A program made the position numbers and the translations under genes. A DNA stretch of 64,000 nt. Source: an uncultured Pelagibacteraceae bacterium. GTDB lineage: Bacteria; Pseudomonadota; Alphaproteobacteria; Pelagibacterales; Pelagibacteraceae. This document shows, piece by piece, positions 27,705-37,934 of this stretch. The stretch is taken from positions 62,001 through 126,000 of the forward strand of contig CACFAT010000001.1 of assembly GCA_902564385.1 (NCBI GenBank), given 5' to 3'. The number at the start of each line of letters is the position of its first letter. Within the stretch, counting starts at the first letter, position 1. The notes under the pieces were generated by a model, which saw nothing but the letters and a program-made list of their open reading frames with translations, was not told the origin of the DNA and did no database searches.

Positions 27705-30700
27705 TTAATTATCTTGCAAAGATTTAACTCTTAACTTTGTTGTTTTTAAAGATTTTATTGCTTCTAAAAATGAATAGGCTGTAGACATATTCGTACAATA
27801 AGGAATTTTGTTTGCAAGAGTTCCTCTTCTTAATGCTCTTGCATCACTAATCCTGTGTTCAGAATTTCCACCTCCAGTATTTATTACCAAAGATATTTTT
27901 TTAGAATTTAAAATATCTACTATATGTGGTCTACCACTGCTCACTTTATTAATTTTTTTACATTTCATTCCATTTTGTTTTAGAATCTCTGACGTTCCTT
28001 TGGTTGCAGAAAGTGTGAATCCAAGTTTTATTAATCTTTGTGCAACACCTATTATTTCTTGCTTGTGAGAGTCTTTTACTGATAAGAATGCCATTCCTTT
28101 AGTTGGCAATGAATTAGAAGCAGCAATTTGACTTTTTGCAACAGCCATTCCAAAATCATCATCAAAACCCATTACCTCACCAGTAGACTTCATCTCAGGG
28201 CCAAGTAATAAATCACTATCTGGAAATTTATTGAATGGAAACACTGCTTCCTTGACAGCAAATTTTTTATTGGTTTTATATTTTAATTTATACTTACTTA
28301 ATTTTTCCCCAGACATTATTCTTGATGCAATTTTTGCGAGTGGAATACCGTTTGCTTTTGAAACAAAGGGTACAGTTCTGCTTGCTCTAGGATTAACTTC
28401 AATGACAAAAATTTCATCATTTTTAATTGCAAATTGAATATTTAAAAATCCTTTAACTTTTAAAGCCAGAGCTAATTTTCTTGTTTGTATTTTAAGTTCT
28501 CTTAAAAGATTTGCTTTTATTGATACCGGCGGCAAGCAGCAAGCAGAGTCTCCTGAGTGAATTCCTGCTTCTTCGATGTGTTGCATTATTCCAGCAACAT
28601 AAACATCTTTTCCATCTGAAATCGCATCTACATCTACTTCCATCGCATTATCTATAAATTTATCAATTAAGATTGGATTTTGTTCTGATGCTTTGAAAGC
28701 TTCATTTATAAATTGTTTCAATTGACTTTTGTCATGAACAATTTCCATAGCTCTTCCTCCCAAAACATAAGAAGGTCTAACAACGACAGGCAATCCAATT
28801 TTTTCGGCAACATTAATAGCTTGATCGAATTTGTAGGCTATTCCGCTTTCAGCTTGTTTTAATTTAAGCTTTATGAGCAACTCTCTAAATCTGTCTCTAT
28901 CTTCTGCTAGATCAATTGATTTATATTGTGTCCCTAAAATAGGTAATTTATTTTCATCTAAAAATTTAGCTAATTTGATAGGGGTTTGGCCTCCAAATTG
29001 TGCAATAATCCCAATTAGATTTCCTTTTGATTTTTCTTTCAAAATTATATTTTCAACATACTCTTCAATCAAAGGTTCAAAGTACAATCTATCACTTGTA
29101 TCATAATCTGTAGAAACAGTTTCTGGATTACAATTTATCATTATTGTTTCAAAACCTGCTTCTTTCAAAGAAAAACTAGCCTGACAACAGCAGTAGTCAA
29201 ACTCTATTCCTTGACCGATTCTATTTGGTCCTCCACCTAAAATAATTATTTTCTTTTTATTACTTGGCTCAGCTTCGCATTCAGTTTTAATAGAAAAATT
29301 TCTTTGATACGTAGAATACATGTAAGGTGTGAAGGATTTGAATTCAGCGGCACAGGTGTCAACTTTCTTGAAAACAGGTATAACTTTTAAACCTTTTCTT
29401 CTTGATTTGATAATCGCTTCTTTTTGACCAGTTAATTGAGATATCTTTTTGTCAGAAAAACCTATTGATTTTATTTTATTAAATTCCTCAAAAGTTTTGG
29501 GCAGTCCTTTTGAATTTAATTTTTTTTCTTCATCAACTATTTCCTTAATTTGATTTAAAAACCATGGATCTACTTTTGATAATTTATAAATAGCATCTAA
29601 AGAAATTTTTTTTCTAAAAGCTTCAGCAATTAATAGCAATTTATTTGGAATATTAATTTTTAAATTTTTTAGAATTTCTTTTTTTGAATAGTTAAAAATA
29701 TTATCTAATCCTGATAAACCAGTTTCTAGCGAAACCAGGGCTTTTTGAAAAGATTCTTTAAAATTTCTTCCAATTGCCATTGCTTCACCAACAGACCTCA
29801 TCGATGTTCCTAAAATTGCTTCTGTGTCTGAAAATTTTTCAAAAGTAAATCTTGGAATTTTTGTAACGACATAATCAATTGTTGGTTCAAAAGAAGCTGG
29901 TGTTACTTTTGTTATTTCATTTTGCAGTTCATCTAGAGTATAACCGACCGCTAATTTTGCAGCTACTTTTGCTATTGGAAAACCTGTTGCTTTTGAAGCT
30001 AATGCAGATGATCTTGAAACTCTTGGGTTCATTTCAATAATTACCATTCTTCCATTTTTTGGATTTATGGCGAATTGAACATTTGAACCGCCTGTTTCAA
30101 CACCTATTTTTCTTAAGCATGCAATAGATGCATTTCTCATTACTTGATACTCTTTATCTGTCAATGTTAATGCTGGAGCTATAGTAACAGAGTCACCCGT
30201 ATGAGTTCCCATTGGGTCAACATTTTCTATTGAGCAGATTATTATACAATTATCATTTCGATCTCTTACAACCTCCATCTCAAATTCTTTCCAACCATCT
30301 AAACATTCTTCAACCAAAACCTGATTTTGAGGAGACTCGTTCATCCCTTCTTTTACAATCTTAAAAAAATCTTTTTTTGTTCTTGCAATACCTCCACCCA
30401 ATCCTCCCAAAGTAAATGAAGGTCTAATAATTGCAGGTAATCCTATTTTGTTTAAACATTTTTTTGCATTTGAAAATTTATTGAGAACTTCTGATTTTGG
30501 TAAATCGATACCAATATCGTACATATTTTTTCTAAATTTTTTTCTATCTTCAGCGTTAGCTATTGCTTTGGAGTTAGCTCCTATAAGTTCAATTTTATAC
30601 TTTTTAAGTAAACCAATTTTCTCTGCATTAATTGCAAGATTTAATGCTGTTTGACCTCCCATTGTAGGTAAAATAGCATCAGGCCTTTCTTGTTTGATGA

Positions 30701-30929
30701 CTTCCTCTAGTACTTCCAAAGATATTGGTTCGATATAAGTTTTATCAGCAACACCAGGATCGGTCATTATAGTTGCTGGATTCGAGTTAATTAATATTAC
30801 TTTATAACCTTCATCTTTTAATGCTTTACATGCCTGTGTTCCTGAATAATCAAATTCACAAGCTTGACCAATAATAATTGGACCAGCTCCAATAACTAAA
30901 ATTTTTTTAATATCTTTTCTTTTTGGCAT
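27705..30929 (-). CDS. carB: carbamoyl-phosphate synthase large subunit
   Basis: 1074 aa, the normal full length. It is the synthetase component producing carbamoyl phosphate from bicarbonate, ammonia and two ATP, for pyrimidines and arginine. The two homologous ATP-grasp halves are visible ([20 protein letters not shown] at the start; [17 protein letters not shown] around residue 560), as are the [12 protein letters not shown] and [12 protein letters not shown] loops and the duplicated [18 protein letters not shown] / [18 protein letters not shown] catalytic segments. The C-terminal MGS-like domain carries the allosteric site. The start overlaps the end of carA by 23 nt. Confidence 0.98.
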   Translation of the reverse strand: MPKRKDIKKILVIGAGPIIIGQACEFDYSGTQACKALKDEGYKVILINSNPATIMTDPGVADKTYIEPISLEVLEEVIKQERPDAILPTMGGQTALNLAINAEKIGLLKKYKIELIGANSKAIANAEDRKKFRKNMYDIGIDLPKSEVLNKFSNAKKCLNKIGLPAIIRPSFTLGGLGGGIARTKKDFFKIVKEGMNESPQNQVLVEECLDGWKEFEMEVVRDRNDNCIIICSIENVDPMGTHTGDSVTIAPALTLTDKEYQVMRNASIACLRKIGVETGGSNVQFAINPKNGRMVIIEMNPRVSRSSALASKATGFPIAKVAAKLAVGYTLDELQNEITKVTPASFEPTIDYVVTKIPRFTFEKFSDTEAILGTSMRSVGEAMAIGRNFKESFQKALVSLETGLSGLDNIFNYSKKEILKNLKINIPNKLLLIAEAFRKKISLDAIYKLSKVDPWFLNQIKEIVDEEKKLNSKGLPKTFEEFNKIKSIGFSDKKISQLTGQKEAIIKSRRKGLKVIPVFKKVDTCAAEFKSFTPYMYSTYQRNFSIKTECEAEPSNKKKIIILGGGPNRIGQGIEFDYCCCQASFSLKEAGFETIMINCNPETVSTDYDTSDRLYFEPLIEEYVENIILKEKSKGNLIGIIAQFGGQTPIKLAKFLDENKLPILGTQYKSIDLAEDRDRFRELLIKLKLKQAESGIAYKFDQAINVAEKIGLPVVVRPSYVLGGRAMEIVHDKSQLKQFINEAFKASEQNPILIDKFIDNAMEVDVDAISDGKDVYVAGIMQHIEEAGIHSGDSACCLPPVSIKANLLRELKIQTRKLALALKVKGFLNIQFAIKNDEIFVIEVNPRASRTVPFVSKANGIPLAKIASRIMSGEKLSKYKLKYKTNKKFAVKEAVFPFNKFPDSDLLLGPEMKSTGEVMGFDDDFGMAVAKSQIAASNSLPTKGMAFLSVKDSHKQEIIGVAQRLIKLGFTLSATKGTSEILKQNGMKCKKINKVSSGRPHIVDILNSKKISLVINTGGGNSEHRISDARALRRGTLANKIPYCTNMSTAYSFLEAIKSLKTTKLRVKSLQDN

Positions 30930-32100
30930 ATTTTTTTATGTCTTTAATAAAATTACTAAATAAATATTTACTATCTTGTGGTCCAGGATTAGCTTCAGGA
31001 TGATATTGAACTGAGAAAACTGGTTTATTTTTTAATCTTATTCCTTCAATAGAATTGTCAAATAATGACAGGTGCGTAATTTCCGTATTTTTTTTTAAGC
31101 TTTGCTTAACAACCTCAAATCCATGATTTTGACTGGTAATTTCTACTTTTTTGGTAATTAAATTTTTTACTGGATGATTTGCACCCCTATGTCCTAATTT
31201 CATCTTTTTGGTTTTTGCATCTAAAGCTAAAGCTAATATTTGATGACCCAAACATATCCCAAATAATGGAATATTTTTTTTTATTAAATTTTTTACAACT
31301 TCAATTGCATACTTTCCTGTTGCAGCAGGATCACCAGGACCGTTTGACAAAAAAATTCCATGAGGTTTTAGATTAAGTATATTATTTGCATTTTCTTTGC
31401 AGGAAACGACTTTAACTTCGCAATCAAAATCAGAAAAATACCTAAGTATATTTTTTTTAATTCCATAATCTATCGCCACAACCCTAAATTTTTTTTTTTT
31501 ATTTTTTTCATAACCCCTATTTTTTTTCCAGGTTTTATATCCTTTCCAAATATAAGTTTTATTAGTTGAGACCTCTTGAGCAAGATCCATTCCGTTTAAA
31601 CCAGGCCATTTTATTGATTTATTTATTAGTTTATTAATATTAAATTTACCATTTTTATTGTTTGATATTGTTCCTTTTGGAGCCCCTTTATCTCTGATAA
31701 AATTTGTTAAACTTCTAGTATCAAGACCAGTTATGCCTACTATTTTATTTTTTTTGAGCCACTTATCTAGATTTTGAAGAGACCTATAATTTGAAGGGCT
31801 TGTTATCTCTGAATTAAAAATAACTCCTCTTGTCCATATCTTATCAGACTCTATGTCTTCTTTGTTAGCCCCAACGTTCCCAATGTGTGGAAATGTAAAA
31901 TTTATTATCTGTCCTGCATACGATGGATCAGATATTATTTCTTGGTAACCAGTTAATGATGTATTAAAGCATACTTCACCAGTTGCCTCTCCTATATATC
32001 CAAGCCCAATACCCTTAAATACTGATTTATTTTCAAGAACTAAAATAGCTGTATTAAATTTTGAAAGATGTGAGGTTTTATTTTTTCGTTTTAAAGTCAA
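30907..32100 (-). CDS. carA: carbamoyl-phosphate synthase small (glutaminase) subunit
   Basis: Glutamine amidotransferase subunit that feeds ammonia to CarB. The N-terminal domain has [21 protein letters not shown] and the C-terminal class I GATase domain has the nucleophile Cys in [12 protein letters not shown] and the His/Glu pair in [11 protein letters not shown]. The length is 397 aa. No in-frame ATG exists before the conserved domain, so the start is a TTG (at 32100) or another non-ATG codon slightly downstream; the N-terminus is therefore uncertain. It diverges from the yqeY-dnaG-rpoD unit. Confidence 0.95.
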   Translation of the reverse strand: MTLKRKNKTSHLSKFNTAILVLENKSVFKGIGLGYIGEATGEVCFNTSLTGYQEIISDPSYAGQIINFTFPHIGNVGANKEDIESDKIWTRGVIFNSEITSPSNYRSLQNLDKWLKKNKIVGITGLDTRSLTNFIRDKGAPKGTISNNKNGKFNINKLINKSIKWPGLNGMDLAQEVSTNKTYIWKGYKTWKKNRGYEKNKKKKFRVVAIDYGIKKNILRYFSDFDCEVKVVSCKENANNILNLKPHGIFLSNGPGDPAATGKYAIEVVKNLIKKNIPLFGICLGHQILALALDAKTKKMKLGHRGANHPVKNLITKKVEITSQNHGFEVVKQSLKKNTEITHLSLFDNSIEGIRLKNKPVFSVQYHPEANPGPQDSKYLFSNFIKDIKKYAKKKRY

Positions 32101-32222
32101 TTACAACTCATAAGTTAAAGGTTAATACAATAAAACGTATTTATCCGCAACAGATCTATAATAATTTCTTAAAAATACAATTTTTTCTTTTGAACAATTT
32201 TGTCTATGAAGTACATTCTAAT

Positions 32223-32684
32223 ATGTCCCTAAGAGATAAAATAGATAGCGATTACAAAAATGCTTTAAAATCCAAAGATAAAAATAAGATATCAACTTAT
32301 AGGTTAATTTTATCTGGTGTTAAAGACTTAGATATTAACAATAGGTCTGGTCCAAATAAAAAGGAGACAAATGATGAGGATATTAAAAAACTCTTAAAAA
32401 AAATGATCAAACAAAGATCCGAATCAATTGAAATATATAAAAAAAATAACAGATCAGATTTATTAGAAATTGAGCAAGGAGAGCTTAATGTTTTATCAGA
32501 GTATTTACCTAAGCAATTATCTGAAGCTGATACAGAAAAAATTTGCAAAGAAATTATCAAAAACTCTGGGGCTTCTTCAATTAAGGATATGGGCAAAGTC
32601 ATGGGTGAATTAAAAAAAAATCATGCAGATACAATTGATTTTTCAAAGGCAGGTCAAATTATTAAAAATTTACTTAATAGTTAA
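32223..32684 (+). CDS. GatB/YqeY domain protein
   Basis: 153 aa free-standing YqeY protein related to the tRNA-binding tail domain of the amidotransferase subunit GatB. It may help tRNA-dependent amidation, but its function is not settled. The ATG at 32223 (MSLRDKIDSDYKNALKSKD) is the family start; the longer open frame upstream is non-conserved. It ends with MGELKKNHADTIDFSKAGQIIKNLL, typical of the family. The stop overlaps the dnaG ATG as TAATG. A TTGAAC...TACATT pair at 32190-32217 (16-bp spacer) could be its promoter, giving a near-leaderless message. Confidence 0.9.
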   Translation: MSLRDKIDSDYKNALKSKDKNKISTYRLILSGVKDLDINNRSGPNKKETNDEDIKKLLKKMIKQRSESIEIYKKNNRSDLLEIEQGELNVLSEYLPKQLSEADTEKICKEIIKNSGASSIKDMGKVMGELKKNHADTIDFSKAGQIIKNLLNS

Positions 32685-34459
32685 TGAAATATCCAAAAGA
32701 ATATTTAGACGAAATTAAAACCCGACTAAAAGTTTCAACAGTGGTTTCTAAAACAGTTAAACTTAAAAAGAGAGGTAAGGAGTTTGTTGGATTGTCTCCA
32801 TTTAAAACCGAGAAAACTCCTTCATTTACAGTTAACGATGAAAAAGAATTTTATCACTGTTTCAGCACAAGCGAGCATGGAAATATTTTTGATTTTGTTA
32901 TGAAAACCCAAAATCTTAGATTTGGTGAGGCAGTCAAAATGCTTTCAAATCTTGCAGGTATGCAGCCTTATACATTTTCAAAACAAGATGAAGAAAGAGA
33001 AAAAAAATGGAGATCATATAAATCTATATGTAAAAATTTTTCTAAATTTTATATAAACGAATTATTCAAAAATGAAAATTCAATTAAGGCAAAGAATTAT
33101 CTTAAATCTAGAGGACTATCCGGTGTTGATGTAAAAAATTTTAATCTAGGTTTTGTGACTGAGGATTTAGATTATTATGAAAAGCTAAAAAAAGATTTTG
33201 ATGAAGAAACTATTAAAGATACAGGCCTATTTTATTTTGATGAGAGAAAAAAAAAATATATATCAAGATTTAGAAACAGAATAATTTTTCCAATTAATAA
33301 TATATCAGGAAATATTATAGGTTTTGGTGGAAGAATTATAGATGACAACAAAAATTTAGCTAAATATATTAATTCCCCTGAAACCCCTTTTTTTAAGAAA
33401 GGATCAAATTTATATAATCTTGATAAAGCAAGAAAATTATCAAATAAATTAGAAGATGTGTATTTAGTTGAAGGATACATGGATGTTATTGGTTTATCAA
33501 AAAATGGAATAGAAAATACTGTCGCAAACTTAGGAACAGCTTTAACAAGTAAACAGATACAAATTTTAAACCAATTCTATAATCATATCATTATATGCTT
33601 TGATGGCGATCAAAGTGGTTATAAAGCTGCATTAAGAGCTGCAGAAAATATTATTGATGAATTAAAACCTGATAAAAAAATTTCATTTCTTCTTCTAGAA
33701 AATAATTTAGATCCAGATAATTACGTAAATAAATTTGGTAAAGAAAAATTTTTAGAAATTTCAAATCAAAAATCTATACCTATACACAAATTTATTTTTG
33801 AGCACCATATGGGTCAAACAAATGAAAGTCCTAGTTCGCGAGCAATCTTTGAAAAAAAACTAAGAGAGATAGCATCAAATATTAAAGACAGTTTTGTAAA
33901 AAAATATACGTTAGAGTATTTTCTAGAAAAACTTTCAGAGCTAACACCAAATATCAATTCAAAATTTAATAAAAATTATAAAATATTTCCAAAGTCACTT
34001 GCTAAAACTAAAAGTTACTATAATGAAACGAAATCATTAAAATCTTTTGAAATTAAAGAATTTTCATTCTTATATATTTTACTTTCTAAATCTGAATTAA
34101 TTCGTGAAAACATACATTTAATAGATAACGTTAAATTATATAGTGACGAAAATAAGCAATTATTTGATGAAATTTTAAATCAATCAGAAAATTTACTAAA
34201 CTTAGATGTTCAAAAATTAAATGTGGATAAAAATTTGATTAAAAGAGTTATGAATTATGCTTCAGTCAAACATATAATTTCAAAAAACTTTAAAGATGAG
34301 GAAAAAATTTTAGAAATTTTTACTGAGATTATTCAAGATCTAAAAAATTATGAACTAGAGCAGAGAATATATGAGTTAGAATCAAAATTTTCTCAAGATA
34401 TGAGCGAGACAACATTTAATGAGATAAAAGAGTTAAAAAAACAACAAAAAATCAACTAA
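32684..34459 (+). CDS. dnaG: DNA primase DnaG
   Basis: Makes RNA primers for replication. The zinc-ribbon region at the N-terminus keeps its context (EKTPSFTVNDEK and HGNIFDFVM), but three of four metal ligands are replaced: S38 for the first Cys, K41 for His, T62 for the last Cys; only C59 remains. The TOPRIM core is intact, with EGYMDVIGL and FDGDQSGYKAALRA. The C-terminal helicase-binding part is present; total 591 aa. It is coupled by 1-nt overlap to yqeY and followed by a hairpin before rpoD. Confidence 0.95.
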   Translation: MKYPKEYLDEIKTRLKVSTVVSKTVKLKKRGKEFVGLSPFKTEKTPSFTVNDEKEFYHCFSTSEHGNIFDFVMKTQNLRFGEAVKMLSNLAGMQPYTFSKQDEEREKKWRSYKSICKNFSKFYINELFKNENSIKAKNYLKSRGLSGVDVKNFNLGFVTEDLDYYEKLKKDFDEETIKDTGLFYFDERKKKYISRFRNRIIFPINNISGNIIGFGGRIIDDNKNLAKYINSPETPFFKKGSNLYNLDKARKLSNKLEDVYLVEGYMDVIGLSKNGIENTVANLGTALTSKQIQILNQFYNHIIICFDGDQSGYKAALRAAENIIDELKPDKKISFLLLENNLDPDNYVNKFGKEKFLEISNQKSIPIHKFIFEHHMGQTNESPSSRAIFEKKLREIASNIKDSFVKKYTLEYFLEKLSELTPNINSKFNKNYKIFPKSLAKTKSYYNETKSLKSFEIKEFSFLYILLSKSELIRENIHLIDNVKLYSDENKQLFDEILNQSENLLNLDVQKLNVDKNLIKRVMNYASVKHIISKNFKDEEKILEIFTEIIQDLKNYELEQRIYELESKFSQDMSETTFNEIKELKKQQKIN

Positions 34460-34464
34460 AATTA

Positions 34465-34487
34465 AAAAAAATCGCATAGATTTTTTT
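34465..34487 (+). terminator. A/T-stem hairpin between dnaG and rpoD
   Basis: A 9-bp perfect inverted repeat, AAAAAAATC (34465-34473) and GATTTTTTT (34479-34487), around the loop GCATA, ending in a T run. It has the shape of an intrinsic terminator that could work in both directions, but only two G:C pairs support the stem. It may set dnaG and rpoD expression apart, since rpoD starts 37 nt later. Confidence 0.4.
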
Positions 34488-34524
34488 GGAATAGACATTA
34501 TATAAGTCCTTCAAACTTTTTATT

Positions 34525-36351
34525 GTGGAACGAATAATTACTAAATCATTTGCAAGATTAATGGGTCGTGGCATCCATAGAGGATTTATTACGCATGAGG
34601 AACTGAATAAATCTTTAGGAAAAAGAAATTTATCAAGCGAAAATCTTGCTCAAGCTTTCATTCATATACTCGATGAAAATATCATCCTTGTTGAAAAAAA
34701 ATCAGATTATAAGGTATTAAGAAAGAAAGATAACTCATCAAAAGAAGAGGGAAAAACTTTAGAGAAAAGTGATGATCCTATAAGAATGTATTTAAGAGAG
34801 ATGGGTGGCGTAGAATTGCTTTCACGAGAAGGTGAAATAGCAATAGCCAAAAGAATTGAAGCGGGAAAAGATGTTATGTTAAACGCTTTATCACAAAGTC
34901 CAATAACTGCGCAACAATTTTTTTTATGGAACACACAACTACAAAATGACGAAATCTTAGTGAGAGAAATAATTGATATCGATACTAATTACATGGATGA
35001 TGACGAAAATGGCAATGCATCAAAAGAGAAAAAACAAGATGATGAGCAATCTTCTGATGATACAAATAATAATGAAGATGATGAATTTAATCCAACATTA
35101 GCAGCAATGGAAACTGAAATTAAGCCTAAAGTTTTACAAACTGTTCATACACTTACTAAAGACTATAATAAACTTATCAAATATCAAAATGAAAAACTTG
35201 ACTGTGTTTTAAAATCAATAAAATTTTCTTCTTCAAAAGAAAAAAATTATAAAAAAATAGTAGATGATATTTTAGAAAATATTAAATCCCTTCAACTTTC
35301 ACCATCTGTTTTAGAGGAGTTAGTTCAAAAACATTATATAGAAAATAAAAAAATTATTTCTCTCGAAGGTAATTTGCTGAGATTAGCATTGGAATCTAAA
35401 ATCTCTAGAGATGAATTCATAAAATTTTACGTTGGAAATGAAATAAATCCAAACTTAAAAGAGTTTTTAGATACAAATGATGTATGGAAAAAATTTTTTC
35501 AAAAAAATAAAAATGAATTTAAGAATATAAGAGACAGATTAGTTGAATTTAGTAATAAATTAGGTATTTCAGTCACAGAATATAAAAAATTAGTAAGCAG
35601 AATTCAAAAAGGAGAAAAAGAATCTAGAATTGCGAAAAAAGAAATGGTCGAAGCTAATTTGAGGCTTGTTATATCAATTGCAAAAAAATATACAAACAGA
35701 GGTCTTCAATTTTTGGATTTGATACAAGAGGGCAACATTGGTTTAATGAAGGCGGTCGACAAATTTGAATATAGAAGGGGTTATAAATTCTCAACTTATG
35801 CCACCTGGTGGATCAGACAAGCAATAACCAGATCAATAGCAGACCAAGCGAGAACAATAAGAATACCTGTACATATGATAGAGACAATCAATAAAATTGT
35901 AAGGACACAAAGACTGATCTTAAGTGAGTTTGGTAGAGAGGCAACGCCAGAAGAGCTTGCAAAAAAATTAAGAATGCCTTTAGAAAAAGTAAGAAAAGTT
36001 CTAAAAATTTCTAAAGAACCTGTTTCACTCGAAAAACCGGTTGGTGATGAAGAAGATAGTAGTTTGGGTGACTTTATAGAAGACACAAAAGCACTAGCAC
36101 CTTTGGAGCAAGCAATTAAATCAAATTTAAGCGAGGCAACAACTAAAATTTTATCTACTCTTACTCCAAGAGAAGAAAGAGTTTTAAGAATGAGATTTGG
36201 AGTTGGTATGAATACTGATCATACTTTAGAGGAAGTGGGCCTTCAGTTTTCTGTTACAAGAGAAAGAATCAGACAAATAGAAGCAAAAGCTCTTAGGAAG
36301 CTAAAGCATCCAAGTAGGTCTAAACAGTTAAAAAGTTTTCTAGAAAGCTAG
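34525..36351 (+). CDS. rpoD: RNA polymerase primary sigma factor (sigma-70, RpoD)
   Basis: 608 aa primary sigma factor. Region 1.1-like sequence leads to region 1.2 ([22 protein letters not shown]), then a non-conserved part with an acidic stretch (about 150-195), region 2 ([27 protein letters not shown], then [15 protein letters not shown]), regions 3 and 4.1, and region 4.2 with [27 protein letters not shown]. The start is GTG at 34525; an in-frame stop lies at 34492-34494 and no ATG intervenes. The final G of the TAG stop is also base 1 of the downstream tRNA. Confidence 0.97.
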   Translation: MERIITKSFARLMGRGIHRGFITHEELNKSLGKRNLSSENLAQAFIHILDENIILVEKKSDYKVLRKKDNSSKEEGKTLEKSDDPIRMYLREMGGVELLSREGEIAIAKRIEAGKDVMLNALSQSPITAQQFFLWNTQLQNDEILVREIIDIDTNYMDDDENGNASKEKKQDDEQSSDDTNNNEDDEFNPTLAAMETEIKPKVLQTVHTLTKDYNKLIKYQNEKLDCVLKSIKFSSSKEKNYKKIVDDILENIKSLQLSPSVLEELVQKHYIENKKIISLEGNLLRLALESKISRDEFIKFYVGNEINPNLKEFLDTNDVWKKFFQKNKNEFKNIRDRLVEFSNKLGISVTEYKKLVSRIQKGEKESRIAKKEMVEANLRLVISIAKKYTNRGLQFLDLIQEGNIGLMKAVDKFEYRRGYKFSTYATWWIRQAITRSIADQARTIRIPVHMIETINKIVRTQRLILSEFGREATPEELAKKLRMPLEKVRKVLKISKEPVSLEKPVGDEEDSSLGDFIEDTKALAPLEQAIKSNLSEATTKILSTLTPREERVLRMRFGVGMNTDHTLEEVGLQFSVTRERIRQIEAKALRKLKHPSRSKQLKSFLES

Positions 36352-36425
36352 GGCCGTTAGCTCAATAGTAGAGTACTGCATTGACATTGCAGGGGTAGTT
36401 GGAGCGTAACCAACACGGCCCACCA
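36351..36425 (+). tRNA. tRNA-Val (anticodon GAC) with non-canonical D- and T-loops
   Basis: Stems are complete: acceptor GGGCCGT (36351-36357)/ACGGCCC (36415-36421), discriminator A, encoded CCA, D-stem GCTC/GAGT, anticodon stem CTGCA/TGCAG around TTGACAT (anticodon GAC), and T-stem GTTGG/CCAAC. The loops are odd. The D-loop is AATAGTA, lacking the G18-G19 pair, and the T-loop is AGCGTAA in place of TTCRANN. Base 36351 is shared with the rpoD stop codon, so the tRNA must be cut from, or start inside, the rpoD transcript. It is either a diverged functional tRNA or a decaying copy; the intact stems favour function. Confidence 0.8.
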
Positions 36426-36477
36426 GATTTTAACTTTAAATTAGCTAAAATTTAATTTAATTAATCAAAATATAAGA

Positions 36478-37251
36478 ATGTTAAATAAAACTTTTAATTT
36501 AATTTTTTCTCTTAAATTTTTTATTTGCTTTTTAATTTTACTTTTATGTGAGGGAATATTCCATTTTTATTACTATAAAGTTAGTCAATTTATAGCGTTT
36601 TTACCTTTTAAAAATCAAACAGGTTATAATTCAATAATATGGTCTGAGAACGGACTAGTTGAAATTTTACAGGTAGTATTTTTATTCATTTCTACGATTT
36701 TTTTTTCAATATTTATAAAAAAAAATTATGTACACTTGAATTTTATAACTAAGATTTTAACACTATTCTATTTAGTAGGAATTTTATATTATTTTTTTGA
36801 GGAAATCTCTTGGGGACAACATATATTCGGATGGCAAACACCTTATTTTTTTTCAAATCTTAATCATCAAAATGAGACAAATATTCACAATATTTCTAAT
36901 TTATTTAACGAAGTTCCAAGAAATATATTATTAATCTGGTGTACTTTATCTTTTCTTTTAATAAAATTCTTTAAAAGTGTTTCACTTGAAATAAAAAAAT
37001 TCATTTTACCAAATGAAAACTTAAAGTTAATTTCTATTTTAATTTTGATATTTTATGTACCTGATTTACTAATAGACAAACTAGATCTTGCACCAGGTCA
37101 TCCTGCGGAAAATGATAAAGAAATAGCATTAAATGTCTTTTTCGAGATTGTCTCTTTTAATTTTGTAAGGCTTTCTGAATTACATGAAGTTATGTTTAAT
37201 TACTATATAATTTGGCATTCTTATTACTTATATAAAATCAAGGGTTCTTGA
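36478..37251 (+). CDS. polytopic membrane protein of unknown function with EExSWGQ motif
   Basis: 257 aa with about six hydrophobic helices (roughly 10-30, 60-80, 92-107, 150-165, 183-196, and one near 230-250). A conserved-looking polar patch, E108-E109-I-S-W-G-Q114 then ETNIHN (133-138), sits between helices and near LNHQN. I have the impression of the EExSWGQ...ETNxHN pairing in other uncharacterised bacterial membrane proteins, but I cannot name a function. Paired acidic residues and histidines could bind metal. It is flanked by two tRNA genes and has no operon partner. Confidence 0.7.
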   Translation: MLNKTFNLIFSLKFFICFLILLLCEGIFHFYYYKVSQFIAFLPFKNQTGYNSIIWSENGLVEILQVVFLFISTIFFSIFIKKNYVHLNFITKILTLFYLVGILYYFFEEISWGQHIFGWQTPYFFSNLNHQNETNIHNISNLFNEVPRNILLIWCTLSFLLIKFFKSVSLEIKKFILPNENLKLISILILIFYVPDLLIDKLDLAPGHPAENDKEIALNVFFEIVSFNFVRLSELHEVMFNYYIIWHSYYLYKIKGS

Positions 37252-37318
37252 ACTATTTTGTTGAATTCATAACTTGAATGAATTTTAAAAAAGAAGTAAA
37301 ACCAACCTCAATTTACAA

Positions 37319-37395
37319 GGGCCTGTAGCTCAGTTGGTTAGAGCAGTACACTCATAATGTATTGGTCCCAGGTTCGAGTCCTGGCGGGCCCACCA
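37319..37395 (+). tRNA. tRNA-Met (anticodon CAT), elongator type
   Basis: Complete cloverleaf: acceptor GGGCCTG (37319-37325)/CGGGCCC with one G-T pair, D-loop AGTTGGTTA, anticodon loop CTCATAA, T-arm CCAGG-TTCGAGT-CCTGG, discriminator A and encoded CCA. The lack of the initiator features (C1:A72 mismatch, three G:C pairs next to the anticodon) excludes tRNA-fMet. A CAT anticodon can also belong to tRNA-Ile2, where C34 is changed to lysidine; this cannot be decided by eye. Confidence 0.85.
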
Positions 37396-37471
37396 AATCA
37401 AGTAAAATCAGTGTTTATAAATCATAGTTTTTTTAAACTTTATTAAAAATTGTAGTATCCTTCTACATAAA

Positions 37472-37927
37472 ATGAAATTTAAAATTAAAATTAAACCCAA
37501 GATATCATACTACTTTTCAATACTTGTCTCTTCTGTAATTTTTTTTTATTTTGCTTATAAAGGTATTGTTGCATATCTAATTCACCGAGAATTATATGGT
37601 GGAGGATTAGATACATTAGTATTGTTACGTGCATCTATTTCAGGAATAATGCTTCTTTTAATACTTCTGTTTATCCAATTTATAAAAATACCAGACTTAA
37701 AAAGTCATCGCACAATTTTAAGAGGAGTTTTTGTTGGATGGACAAGTGTATTTGTAATACTAATAATCGTCAATTTAAGCTCTATTTACTTTTTTACATT
37801 AACTGGTGTAGTGTCATTTTTTTCATTAATAACCTTATTCAGTTTGGAGGATCAAATAAAAGAAGAAAAAAATACTCTTACAGAAAAAGAAATTTATCTT
37901 CTTCAACAGCTTGCAAAGAAAAAATAG
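37472..37927 (+). CDS. small four-helix membrane protein of unknown function
   Basis: 151 aa, with four hydrophobic helices (about 12-32, 47-65, 83-103, 104-122) and a charged C-terminal tail (EDQIKEEKNTLTEKEIYLLQQLAKKK). No motif I recognise. The ATG at 37472 follows a 76-nt spacer after the tRNA. The next gene starts 7 nt after its stop, or overlaps it if the earlier TTG is used, so they may be co-transcribed. Confidence 0.65.
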   Translation: MKFKIKIKPKISYYFSILVSSVIFFYFAYKGIVAYLIHRELYGGGLDTLVLLRASISGIMLLLILLFIQFIKIPDLKSHRTILRGVFVGWTSVFVILIIVNLSSIYFFTLTGVVSFFSLITLFSLEDQIKEEKNTLTEKEIYLLQQLAKKK

Positions 37928-37934
37928 TTTTAAT

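Noticed and set aside
32061..32222. N-terminal extension of the YqeY reading frame by 54 codons
   Set aside because: The extension is non-conserved, overlaps the carA 5' end, and the family start is the ATG at 32223.
36426..36477. A+T-rich dyad around TTAGCTAA after tRNA-Val as a terminator or attachment site
   Set aside because: The arms are imperfect and purely A/T; no integrase or tRNA-end duplication was found in the window.
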